64,000 nt of DNA from Cydia pomonella (Eukaryota; Arthropoda; Insecta; Lepidoptera; Tortricidae): NCBI RefSeq assembly GCF_033807575.1, contig NC_084717.1:6697692-6761691 (forward strand). Reading direction: 5' to 3'. Below the pieces are notes generated by a model that was not told where the DNA came from, did no database searches, and worked only from the letters and a program-made list of their open reading frames with translations. Positions 12,501 to 21,846 of this stretch are shown here, one piece after another. The stretch's first letter is position 1; the number at the start of each line of letters is the position of its first letter. The position numbers were made by a program, and so were the translations under genes.

Positions 12501-15500
12501 TCTCCAGCGTCTGACACCCAGATGTCTGATGTTTTTTTTTTATAAATATTATAGAACATTATTACACAAATTGACTAAGTCCCACAGTAAGCTCAATAAG
12601 GCTTGTGTTGAGGGTATATAATATATAAATATTTATAAAGACTTAAATACATAGAAAACACCCATGACTCAGGAACAAATGTCCTTGCTCATCACACGAA
12701 TAAATGCCCTTACCAGGATTTGAACCCGGGACCATCAGCTTCGTAGGCAGGGTCACTACCCACTAGGCCAAACCGGTCGTCAAATGTGTATCGCAAGTAT
12801 TGCAAAGGTAATTCGATGGTTTCTATATAGACTGCGGGCCAGGCGCAAATTTCGTCAGTCATCGCCTCCCGGTAGATACTTTATCACATAATAGTTTAGA
12901 TGTTATTATGAATTAAAAAAAAAATAGTCAGCCGGTTGTATCGCGGTGGAAAGTTAGTCACCTTGTAAAGTAAACATATATAAAAAAAAACTATATAAAC
13001 AAACCGTGAGCCAGTTGTATCGCGGTGGACAGGCGGTCAGCTGGTCGCATAAACATGTAAAAATACGCCTGGCCATTTTATGTCAGCAAAGTACGCGTAT
13101 TGCGTAAGACATTTATTGAAACAGTTTAAAAATTCTACATGCAATGTTTCATGATTTTGATATAACTAATAAAAAGTTATGGCACGTATTCTTTACATGT
13201 TGATGCAAAGAGCTGAAGATCTTTTCACCACCGCGATACAACCGGCTGACGATTTTTTTAATTCACAGTAACATCCTAAAAATTAATTACACGTCGCCCT
13301 TAACCAGCACTTCACGAGTTTTCGCCCGGTAGCCTATTGGTCATGGAAATCTATTCCTGGCTCGCGGTCTAATAAGGTCACGAGTGTAACAAAAAACTTA
13401 CATGCCACTAACACGAGTAATACTACATTTTAGGCCGGTAAAACGGGTAACTAAGGTATCCGTATTAAACGGCAGGGGTCGTGTCAAACTTCTCTTTCAC
13501 ATCGGCGTGGTAAAAGTGAGAGGGAGAGATAAGAACTAAGTCAAATTTATTAAGCGAATGGATATTACACACGTACCTGTGGGTAGGGCGCGAAGTACCA
13601 GGGTCTGATCCGATGCTTGCCGAGCTCTATCATCTCGATGTTTTTCATGCGGGTCACCAAGTCATCATGCCCGTGAGCTACGAGAGAGCCGGACTGCCGC
13701 GGTCTGGTGGTCGGCGTGGCCGCTCCCGATGCGATAGTGTCACCTTCCTCGCCAGCTTCTGACTGTAAACAGTTTATTAGATAACATACGTAAGTTAAGT
13801 AAATTCAAGTAAAGTAATAACAAATTTTGTATAGGAGATCGAACATTTGGGCCGACGTGTTTGTCACCTTTTTCCAGTGACATGTGACAAAAAAATGTGA
13901 TGGTTACGGAAAACGATGATGTTTAGCGAAATCTTCTTTTTTTTGTCACAACTAACTCCTTATTAAATAATAATAAAAAATAAACAAATATGTTTGCTAG
14001 AGGGTATATAATGAATATTACGATTGAACTACGAACACTCAATTTAGTCATATTTATAGTCAAGGAATAACTACTATAACTACCTAGACTAAAAAAATCG
14101 ATAAAAAAAATTGTTTGAAAGGTGTGTCAGTAGAAATGCCAGAAAGTATTAATTTGGGTTTAGCCCGACGTCTTCGCATGAAGGTGCCCGGCAATGAAAC
14201 GCGCCAAGCGCGCTCAGAACGTCGAGTACGTGCGGAATCACATATATCAGCGTCGAGCCGCATTTTGTCTAGGTCGCGAAATTAGTATGAAGATGCAAAG
14301 GCAAGACAAGACAATAGAAGGCATATATAGATATTATTCCACCCCACATCGCCCGACTTTTTAAAATTTTGTAATGATTTTGACTTTGGAGCCTAACGGC
14401 GCCTTCCTTTAGCAACGCCATATTAGATAAAAAGAATACTCGCCTCGTTGTCTATAGAGTTAGCTTTCCGCTTCCTGTTCATCTTCTTGTGCAGCGCGGC
14501 GGCCAGCACGGCCTGGCCGTTGACGAGCGGCGGCTCGGCCAGCAGCGTGGGGCTCGCGGGCCGCGACACCAGCGCCCGCGGCTCCGCCATCGGCGTGCCG
14601 GGGACTGACACAACACGTCATCATACCTTCATTACACATGTACGAACTGACGCACAAGCAGTTACAACCGCGTCACTGTCAGTTGGTGGTTAAGTCCGTA
14701 CGGTCACATCCTCTTATTCATAAACGTCTATTAAAGTTGACAAGCCGCTAATAATCGTTTGTCCCTTTCCATCATACCAATACGTCGGAAAGGGATAAAC
14801 GATTATTAGCGGCTTGTCAAATTTAGTAGACGTTTATGAATAAGGGGGACAGACTTTAATTGTTGATCCATTTAGGGGTCAAGCTAATTTGATTGTTAAT
14901 ACTAAAGGTATGAAATGTCCTTATATTGGACATTGTAACCTCTAAACCGCCCCCAGCCGCGAACAATGGCGAGAAGTCGTACGACAAGCAACATCTGCGC
15001 CTGATGTCAGCAGTTGACCACGGCGCTCTGCAAAGAGTACAGCGACAAAGAAGAAGAAATGGCTTAGCAATTGAAGTCCGTGACTGTACGACCACGCACA
15101 CTAAAATCGAACTGCACGCCGCCTTTCCACGCGCCGCCGCGGTTGCAAAAGCAAGTACATATGGGCCCTTAGTTATAGTCTATGTTGTTGTGGGTCCTTA
15201 TCTTGGAAATCTACCAAGCATATCAGAAGAAAGTGGTACAATATTTAATCCTACATACTGTGATATTATTGTACTCTGCTCTGGGTGACAGCACACAATA
15301 AAAACAAAAAATACTTAGTTGATCCACCAATCTTTTTAGTAATCTCATATGCAAATTAGTTCAATAAGTATCTTATCCCCTGCCCACAAAATATTATACT
15401 GTTAAACACAGGAATATATGTTTAGATCCTGACGTAGGAGACATGATAGTAGGAGCATACAAAAATTTTATATACCTATATTTGCATAAAACAAATAAGA

Positions 15501-18500
15501 AACAACAAAACACACACAAACCCAACTTGTTCAGTGGGTTGTTTATCCAAATATCCATAGGCTAAATGAAAAACACAGACACATTATTAGTAACATACAA
15601 AAAAATAAGAAAATGAACAGTAAAAAAGTCAATATTTATAATATGTAAAGAACTACTCAGTTTTCCTCCTATAGTAAAGTAGTATAATTTTCAATGCATG
15701 TCATGCTTAACACATTGAGAATCGCTTTCCTCAACAAAGCGAGAAAACGCTGATATCGGCTACGAGTATAGCGCTACGAAAACGTTGGCAGTGAATGTGT
15801 TAATATTCTTGCTAGACTACTGCTATTACTACATACTTATAAATTACACAAACCAAACTATTTTAGTCAAAAATATTTAATTCTTGGCTAATTCGAATTT
15901 AACCCTTTTCCAGGTTGCACCAATCTACAAGGTTTTCCCAAAAAATCCAGATATATTCCATTTAATCCAGCTTTGATGATTCATTTGAAGACAAGTAACA
16001 TTTCCTGAAAGTGTAATCTTATTTGAACCTTAAATCGGAATGCTAAAGTCGAAATTCTAATGGCGCGTATGTGCTCGATAAATCGTACTATGCCTGGAAA
16101 AGGGTTAAGCTGTACTCACTCCAGTAAATAAAATTTAAAAAATACATACTAACTACTACCAAGGTTAATGTGTAAAATAGCAGCGTTAAAATATTCCTTA
16201 TAGAATTATAGATAACCAATATAAACAACAACACATATTGCAAAGTTTAAGATAATGTGTGGACATACCAGGTGCATTTTTGTGAACGGAACCATTGAGC
16301 GCTTCGCCAAAATGTGTTCTTTCTGGGGCTTTGTGCTGTAACGGTGTCACACTAGCTTCTCTATTGGTATCGCTACTAGATTTCGGTATGTCATTGCAGA
16401 CTCTATCATCTGCCAACAAAATATCACATTTACAGCCATAATATGACTTGCCATTTGCAAATCACACTTTAATAAATGGCACACATAAATTTGGAAAACA
16501 ATAAGCCACTTATTTTGCCTGGGCACAAAGCATACAAATGTGACAATATAATGACAATTGTAACAATCATTTGGCTGTAAAGTAAATGGAAGGAATCAAT
16601 CACCAATAGCAGCATGCAAAAAAAAATTACTACCTGTAATAATTTTCATGCAATAAAACCTATGGCGCCTGATTTTTGCTCCTAATTAAATCTGTTTTGA
16701 TGTCTTATTAAACAGGTTGCATCAATATTTTAAGAATGCCACTGTTACTACAACAAAACCAGATCATTAGCTAATAGTTAATGAGTGCAAATATAAAAAT
16801 CAATATATCTTTAGGAACAAAAGCAACGTACATTTTATAACATTTTAATAATATTTACGTACAGTCGCCATATTATATATCGGAGCGTCCAAGGTGCTCA
16901 AACATATCTGAACACGCCGTCAATGCATAAGAGTGCGTATTCAGATATTTCTGAGCACCTCGGCCACCACGATATATCTGATGGTGACTGTATAAACCAG
17001 GGGTTCCCAAAGTGTGCGCCGCGGCGCCCTGGTGCGCCGTAGAAAGTAAAGAGGGGCGCCGTGAGTTCTGTCATTATCCGAAACCACAAATATTCGCGGG
17101 TACCTATTTGAGCGCTCGCAGCGTTAAATAATATAGCGTCGTGTCACTCTTTTTAGACCGTGATTTTAAATTTACAAGGGCGCCGTTGCAAAATACTAAA
17201 CTTGTAACTGCGCCGCATGTTGAAAAAGATTGGGAACCCCTGGTATAAACTATGGCTAGTTAGTTAGTTAGTGCTTCTGGGCATTTTCCGCAAGTCGACA
17301 ACCTTTGTGCCTATTTTGCGTGAAACGAGGTAGCGCTACTCTAACCACCCCAGCTCCTCCACAATGCCTAGCAGGATTCAAATCCAGGATCTCCTGCTTC
17401 ATAGGCAGGGTCACTACTGACTAGGCTAAGATTTGTAGAGTAACATCTAATCTAAACATATGTATAATATCATTGACGTCATAACAAAATCTGATGTGCA
17501 CATTATTATTTTCAGAACTTTATATCCACGAATTCATTTTCAAGCCCAGTTAATGTTGATATCAATAGCCCAGCTTTAAATTTGCTGCATTCATCAATCT
17601 TGATGAATAATACATAATGTTACTTTATGATTTTTTTTCAAATTCCATATTAATTTAAATTGTATTTTTTTTTATTTAATGCATGTTAAATATAAGATGT
17701 AATGTTTTATAAAGATGTGTCCCGCCGAGTTTCTTGCCGGTTCCATATTGGGATACCCTCCTATGACTTAGAGGGATTTAAATCTTCTCAAATCAGAGGT
17801 GTAGGGTTAGAGCGCATAGCTTTATTTGACGACACACATTGTAATATACCTATTTGGAAAATAAACTATCTTTATCTTTATCTTGTCAGCTTAAAATTTA
17901 AGAAAAAGCATTTTTAAAATATATTTCTCAAAAGCAGGTACCAACTACAACTAATATTAACTGTGCAAAGAACCATGTACCAGTGACTTTGAAACTAAAA
18001 ACAGCAAAACACATACTAATAACATGAGGCATAATGCCACCTCCTGAACCAATGTGTGTCTTCTTTGGAGTGGTGGTTCCGGCTGGCGCGGGGGCTCCAT
18101 CTCTCCGAGGGAACTGCACCTTGCGAGTATCCAGCCAGGACTCGGCCACCCATTCATCAAGACGCTTGTTGACTGAAATTTTATGATTTATTATTATTAT
18201 TTAGGTTTAGACAGGCAGCTGATGCTGGTACATCTAAATCAGAGTTCACTTAGCACAATTTCACTATTTATATAGTTTGTCAAGGTTGTTTTAAAATTGA
18301 TTCACACTACAAGAGCTACACTTCAGAGGGTAATTTGTTCCAGGCATTTACTATTTGGTTTGCAATAAAGTTTTTGCTGATATTTGTTTTATGCTTTGTT
18401 GTTACTAGTTTAAGATAGTGTCCTCTTGTGCGCGTTTGGATTTCGAGGGAACAGGTCGCTTAGTTCTGGACAGTCGTAGTATCCATGAATTATTTTGAAT

Positions 18501-19457
18501 GTCTCGATCAAGTCGCCATGTTCACGCCTTTTTTGTAGTGTTGTCAGGCCCAGCTTGACTTGGTTTGGTATAAAATCACATTAAAGAAAATGATTATTAC
18601 ACACAGTCTCATAATAAGGGGGCCCCATAGAGCCAAAACAATTTATTACCTTGGGAATACACATTAACCTTTTTGATGCCGTGTCAAACACAAAAGCTGT
18701 CACTTGGACGCAATTTCAATATAGTGTCAAAACTGAAATTGAACTTTGAGTATATGCATGTAGGTCTATCTAGGCAGACCTGTGACAGATTAATTTGTCT
18801 TCGGCGTTGAACCTATAGTGCTGATATATCCATTACTGTGTCAAAAAGGGTAAAAGAAAAGGGTATTGCAGATGTGATTTCGCCCCGGTTACATCCAATG
18901 GATTGCTAGGGTTGTCTATAAAATCCTATTCAGGAAAGATGTCATCACTTAATATAGTAATCTAACTAAAAATTACTTGAAATCATTACTCACATAATAT
19001 TCATAGTATTAGGCTAGCGATTCATAATTCATAATAGTGAGACATTCTTTATATGCGTAATAATAAACTACGCAAGTTTGAATTTTAAACAAAATACAAT
19101 ACGGGATAATTTTAGATGTATTGAAATGTGACTTCTAGCAGAGATTTATAAACTTTTTATGGAGTGACAATGATTTTGTTTGATATCAAAACATAATAAA
19201 GATAACTTACAGTCAACATAATGCACGTAGTAGCCTCGTTGTCCACGAATCTCTTTAATGCTAATAATTTCTGCTAAAGGCCAGTCATTGCCTCCCTGCA
19301 TGCGAACAGGCAATCTACAGCCTTCTACCAATGCAGCCTGGAAACAATTTTTGAGTTGATTTTTTTTGTCACAAACAAAGATAAATTATACATCATTCGA
19401 AAGTTAACTTACTGCTGAATCACAAAATGTAGTAAGGTCCTCATCGTTTTCGTTCAT
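3532..19457 (-). CDS. Tip60: Tip60/KAT5 MYST-family histone acetyltransferase, 12 exons
   Basis: Acetyl-CoA:lysine acetyltransferase, the catalytic subunit of the NuA4/TIP60 chromatin complex in the nucleus. Coding exons in transcription order: 19413-19457, 19211-19337, 18041-18172, 16269-16409, 14444-14604, 13577-13762, 12350-12433, 10881-11082, 9302-9424, 8100-8262, 6950-7058, 3532-3639. All phases join to 526 aa, close to other animal Tip60 proteins. Seen: start MNENDEDLTTFCDSA; chromo-barrel at about 17-85 (EGCRLPV, WPLAEI, YYVHYVDFNKRLDEW); a low-complexity linker; C2HC finger C275, C278, H291, C295; the autoacetylation lysine in LDHKTLYYD (K339); catalytic C381 (NVACIL) and E415 (SPEKPL); CoA loop QRKGYGK (389-395); C-terminus CLHWTPKDWSKRAKW. 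Intron 5 has a GC donor. Exon 3 could instead end at 18017 with the same phase. Introns carry many mobile elements but the reading frame is clean. Confidence 0.95.
3864..3946. mobile_element. Half copy of a palindromic MITE
   Basis: GTACAGTCGCTGTCAGATAT followed by GGAGCGGTCAAGGTGCTCAC matches one arm of the fuller copies at 16859-16993 and 30240-30380. The second arm is missing. It lies in the last Tip60 intron. Confidence 0.7.
4145..4590 (+). repeat. Dispersed lepidopteran-type repeat, copy 1
   Basis: It opens TTCACCACACCAACTGGTAA and ends with the CTCGGAGGCAAA...TTTAACCCTCGTG block. Related copies lie at 11490-11936, 23483-23740 (inverted) and 23807-24290. Here the 3' part folds on itself: CCCTCGCAACGCTCAAGATT recurs inverted about 50 bp later. 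It has no coding content; short open frames across it are accidental. Confidence 0.75.
5161..5302. mobile_element. 142-bp palindromic MITE
   Basis: A near-perfect inverted repeat: ACCCCCTTATTCATAAACGT at the left end is mirrored by the right end. The loop contains TTTCCATTATACCAATACGT. A sister copy is at 14710-14848. It lies in the last Tip60 intron. Confidence 0.9.
5938..6087 (-). mobile_element. tRNA-derived SINE, partial copy
   Basis: On the minus strand a tRNA-like head with B box GGGTTCGAATCCCGG is followed by the body shared with the SINE at 38661-38912 (TGGGTGTTTTCTATGTAT). The 3' end is missing. The B box explains the tRNA resemblance; no complete tRNA cloverleaf is present. Confidence 0.75.
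7130..7440. other. GC-richer intronic stretch, unidentified
   Basis: A locally GC-rich block in Tip60 intron 10 has open frames on both strands but no recognisable protein similarity, no start context and no splice structure. I regard it as probable mobile-element debris and cannot assign it. Confidence 0.3.
7560..7770 (-). mobile_element. LINE 3'-end fragment (C-terminal Pol remnant)
   Basis: Read on the minus strand it gives SDFIPVAVETAGSWGTEAKG, similar in type to the LAPS...VETFGPWG segment of the fragment at 43050-43395. Stops interrupt it. It is a short decayed retrotransposon remnant in Tip60 intron 10. Confidence 0.5.
8376..8728 (+). mobile_element. SINE copy or overlapping copies
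   Basis: It begins with a decayed tRNA-like head (TTTGACGACCTGTCTGGCCT) and repeats the segment CATGGGTGTTTTCT...TAAGTAT twice, ending TAGTCAATTTGTGTAATAAT as in the full SINE at 38661-38912. The internal repetition suggests one SINE inserted next to or into another. It is in a Tip60 intron. Confidence 0.7.
10026..10713 (-). repeat. 73-bp minisatellite derived from the Tip60 exon 8 donor
   Basis: Eight full 73-bp units start at 10101, 10174, 10247, 10320, 10393, 10466, 10539 and 10612, with a divergent copy before them (about 10026-10100) and a partial one at 10685. On the minus strand each unit carries a decayed copy of the end of exon 8 (CCTATTCTACCTTATGA...GACGGAGATTGACTC) followed by GAGAG|GTATTTATG, i.e. 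the exon 8 splice junction. The copy at 10026-10100 is closest to the true exon (GAGTTTGACTCTAGAG). The array lies directly downstream of exon 8 in transcription order. Confidence 0.9.
10714..10857 (-). pseudogene. Partial duplicate of Tip60 exon 8
   Basis: Starting 23 nt past the real exon 8 donor, the minus strand repeats about 144 nt of exon 8: KLKHPPGTEIYRKG, FFEIDSRKNKRYAQ, KLFLDHKTLYYD. Compared with exon 8 it has N to T, G to S and C to R changes and one codon (Ser) deleted. It has lost the exon start, including the zinc-finger cysteine and the strong acceptor. It then runs into the minisatellite, which creates a TGA. Inclusion in mRNA would truncate the HAT domain before its catalytic cysteine. 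Confidence 0.88.
11243..11480. mobile_element. 238-bp MITE
   Basis: The terminal inverted repeats are ACCGTAAAACCACCCAACTA at the left and its near mirror ending GTGTAGGTTTACGGT at the right. Both arms contain ACTATAGTCCAA or the like. It is in Tip60 intron 7. Confidence 0.85.
11490..11936 (+). repeat. Dispersed repeat, copy 2
   Basis: TTCACCACACCAACTGGTAA at the start and GCACGAGCGGTTAAACAACA near the end match the copies at 4145-4590 and 23807-24290. No coding content. Confidence 0.75.
11938..12226 (-). repeat. Dispersed repeat with GACTCGCACTTGGCCG end
   Basis: Inverted relative to the copy at 58330-58606. Shared blocks are the run of CTGTCTGTC, GTATCGCATAAACCGTGATA, and TGGTACGGAACTCTTCGTGT near the terminus. 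Probably a non-autonomous mobile element; the class is unclear. Confidence 0.7.
12541..12780 (-). mobile_element. Full-length tRNA-derived SINE
   Basis: Minus-strand head TTTGGCCTAGTGGGTAGTGA (A-box-like) and B box GGGTTCAAATCCTGG, then the body and the tail TACTGTGGGACTTAGTCAAT. It is the same family as 38661-38912, in Tip60 intron 6. Confidence 0.85.
12825..13373. mobile_element. 549-bp TIR element
   Basis: The left end TATAGACTGCGGGCCAGGCG and TCATCGCCTCCCGG are mirrored at the right end (CCCGGTAGCCTATTGGTCAT, CTGGCTCGCGGTCTA). A longer relative is at 33293-34127; both contain the internal segment CAGCCGGTTGTATCGCGGTG. It has no coding capacity. Confidence 0.8.
14438..14446 (-). other. 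Non-canonical GC splice donor of Tip60 intron 5
   Basis: Exon 5 must end in phase 0 to meet the TCAGAAGCT start of exon 6. The only fitting junction is GAG|GCGAGT, a typical GC-AG donor context. A GT donor 4 nt further on (GCGA|GTATTC) would break the frame. Confidence 0.75.
14710..14848. mobile_element. 139-bp palindromic MITE
   Basis: Sister of 5161-5302: CTTATTCATAAACGTCTATT is mirrored at the right end, and the centre TTTCCATCATACCAATACGT is shared. It is in Tip60 intron 4. Confidence 0.9.
16859..16993. mobile_element. 135-bp palindromic MITE
   Basis: The arms GTACAGTCGCCATATTATAT and CGATATATCTGATGGTGACT are inverted copies. The inner arms AAGGTGCTCAAACATATCTG and CAGATATTTCTGAGCACCTC also pair. 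Copies are at 30240-30380 and, halved, 3864-3946. Confidence 0.85.
16998..17242. mobile_element. 245-bp hAT-type MITE with 8-bp TSD
   Basis: The ends CAGGGGTTCCCAAA and TTGGGAACCCCTG are inverted repeats of the CAGGG class typical of hAT elements. The element is flanked on both sides by GTATAAAC (16990-16997 and 17243-17250), an exact 8-bp target duplication. It sits at the very end of the preceding MITE, in Tip60 intron 3. Confidence 0.92.
17300..17430 (-). mobile_element. SINE head fragment
   Basis: GATTCAAATCCAGGATCTCC with TGCTTCATAGGCAGGGTCAC is an inverted, degraded version of the SINE tRNA-like head found at 38661-38912. The preceding TGGGCATTTTCCGCAAGTCG segment recurs at about 9560. 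Confidence 0.6.
18240..18570 (-). mobile_element. CR1/L2-like LINE reverse-transcriptase C-terminal fragment
   Basis: The minus strand reads LGLTTLQKRREHGDLIETFK then IIHGYYDCPELSDLFPRNPN before stops. This pattern is typical of the C-terminal end of CR1/L2-type LINE reverse transcriptases. It is a short 5'-truncated, decayed copy in Tip60 intron 2. Confidence 0.7.
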
Positions 19458-19587
19458 TATGCTAAATATTTACAATTAAATCCTAAAAAAAACAGAAGCT
19501 TGCTGTCTAAGCTACTGTCAAATCAACACTGAAACGTCATTACGTCAGTGACGTCAGTCATCAGTTGAAAGAAACACCACATATAAG

Positions 19588-19731
19588 GGCTCCTCTACAC
19601 GATGGCCCATCGTACGCCAGTCTAAGGGACGTAGCTATGCAGTGGAATGAGATAGCAATATCACTTGCTCCCTCTAACGCATAAATGCGTCCCTTGGACT
19701 GGCCTACGCTGGGCCATCGTGTAGAGGAGCC
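19588..19731. mobile_element. 144-bp MITE close to the Tip60 start
   Basis: GGCTCCTCTACACGATGGCC is mirrored by GGCCATCGTGTAGAGGAGCC. The inner arms CCAGTCTAAGGGACG and CGTCCCTTGGACTGG also pair. It begins about 130 bp upstream of the Tip60 start codon, so it may overlap the promoter region. Confidence 0.9.
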
Positions 19732-19799
19732 ATAACAGTCATGTCAGAAAAATGATGCCAGTACCAAAACTCAGAAAAACCCTAAATAGTTTAAAGCAT

Positions 19800-19878
19800 G
19801 ACCAGTAATATATGATCAGACTGTCACCCTATACATGAAAATAACAGCGCCCTCTTGACAATGATCATATATAATCCT
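19800..19878. mobile_element. Internally deleted copy of the 41713 MITE
   Basis: GACCAGTAATATATGATCA, ACTGTCACCCTATACATGAA and CAGCGCCCTCTTGACAATGA match the MITE at 41713-41883 in reverse, with the middle missing. It abuts the 3' end of the LINE remnant beside it. Confidence 0.75.
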
Positions 19879-21230
19879 GGCTACGAGATTATGTCTGTGC
19901 AACTCGCCGTTAGCAAGATGAGAACAACCGGAAATGATATGCCTGAGTGACTCTCCGGGACGCCGCATGCCCGACAAATGTTCAGAATATATTTCCGGTA
20001 GTTGTTTGTCATCATAATTCGTTATGCAATTGCACACGACGAAAATTATTATTTTTATTTTTGTCGTTCGTCTGCAATTGCACAGACAAAACCCTCGGTT
20101 TTTCCGAAGAGGGCCCCGAATCTTAACCAGTTCACCGACCCGAGCAGATCCACGTCGGGTCCCGTGAGGGCCTTGTAGAACCGCCTGGGTAGCACCTTAC
20201 TCTCCCATGCCCTCTTCTTGCGGTCCGCAGTACTTAGTAACACAGATTTGTACCAGTTCTCGTTTGCCAAGGAGAGTGGCGTGAGGTTCCTGTCTAGTCA
20301 CCACATCACGATGTATCCCACACTCGTTGTTAAGGAAATAACTTAGATTGCACACCTCGCGGTTGTGGAGATCTTTGGCGTTTAGGAAGCCTCGACCTCC
20401 ACACTTCTGTGGGATGTACAATCTCATAACTGACGAGCGTGGGTGTAGCATACGGAGTGTGGTGAGCAGTAGCCAGACCCTCCGATCCAGGGTATCCAGC
20501 TCGGTCTGAGTCGACCTTAGTATGCCAAAGGAGTATGTGAGTAGGGGCATTACCCAGGCGTTGAAGGCGCACACTTTGTTGCCTCCTGACAAAATATTGT
20601 TAAGAACTTTTGAGAGCCGACTGAAAAAGCGTTCCTTCACCGACCATCTAATACCCTCGTCCTCAATACCCATCGACTGTGACATACCAAGGTATTTGTA
20701 GGTGGACTGGGGCGGTCATCCCCGCCTCCTGGTTAACGAAGTACTGTGGTCTACTGCCTTATACACGCGCTCAGGAAGACTCTTAAAGCTGTATCAACTT
20801 TATACAGCTCTAAGACCCTCCCCATCCATGAGTGAGGCACCGAATCATAGGCCTTCTTATAGTCAATCCAAGTGGCTGAGAAGGCCCTCCATTTCCGTTG
20901 GATTTATTGGCAAATGGTCATGTTTATGAGGAGGAGCTCTTTAGTACCACGGGATCCAACCTTACATCCATTTTGAGTGGCGGCCAAAATGTTATTAGCG
21001 ACAATATGCGCGTTGATTTTTGGTCTCAAAATGGATGTAAAGAGCTTGTAAAGTGTAGGCAAGCACGTGGTGGGTCTGTAGTTCTTCGCTTCCGTAGTAC
21101 AACCGGACTTATGGAGCAGGAGGGTGACACCAGTTGTTAAGGAAGGTGGGAGAGAACCAAGCGCGAGTGCGAGCATCGAAACCATTTTAGCCAGAAGTTG
21201 TGCAATCCATCCGGCCCTGGACTTTTATTA
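19879..21230 (-). mobile_element. Dead non-LTR retrotransposon with reverse-transcriptase remnants
   Basis: Minus-strand fragments in order: SPGPDGLHNFWLKW near 21220; LLLHKSG and NYRPTTCLPTLYKLFTSIL near 21100; WIDYKKAYDSVPHSW near 20870; then TYSFGILRSTQTELDTLDRR, HPRSSVMRLYIPQKCGGRGF and a C-terminal GMRRPGESLRHIISGCSHL near 19940. The order matches a LINE polymerase, perhaps of the R4/Dong or NeSL kind, though the clade is uncertain. It is 5'-truncated, frameshifted, and the segment that should hold the F-x-D-D catalytic box (about 20700-20810) is missing. It cannot be active. Confidence 0.82.
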
Positions 21231-21846
21231 TTATTATTCTTATTTTTTGTTTCATGTATATGAAAAAAATGTTACACTGCATGTACAAAACCTAGAAATA
21301 ATAGAAGGCTTATTTATTTAACTATTTATTATTTAAATACATAGTTCAATCCAAAAGTTGTTTCACCGAAATGATTGGTATATAGAAGGCAGGCAACACT
21401 ACACATTTTTTTCAATAATACTTTCGAAGTTTCGAAGATTCGAGATCATTCAGCCGCTTCTGACTAATAGCTGATGATTGATTTGATAAACGTACTAATG
21501 GAAATTAACTATTAATAAATTAATTGCTGAAAAAAAAAGTATTTTACTAAAAGTATAATATCAAAATACCCATATAGCTCTTGAAATAACATTCTAACCA
21601 TTTAATCAATTGAAAAGACAAAATGACAAGTAATAATAGAGCGTCCGTCACAATCATCACGAGCGCTCTCGCGCAAGCTTCAATAAATTTTCAGACTATT
21701 AAAAAAAACACTGTAACCTAAAATTCTCAACAAATTTTACTGTTCTAATATTTTAGTCAATGAAATAGTTAACTGTGTTGTTTATTAACTAGAAGCTATT
21801 ACGCTAAACCTGTCTGTATTTAAGTTCCTATCTATTACCATTCAGC

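Noticed and set aside
14926..15288. A 120-codon open frame in a Tip60 intron
   Set aside because: It has no ATG at its start, no recognisable domain and no splice support; it overlaps ordinary intron sequence.
19879..21230. A functional reverse-transcriptase gene
   Set aside because: Frameshifts, 5' truncation and loss of the catalytic F-x-D-D segment.
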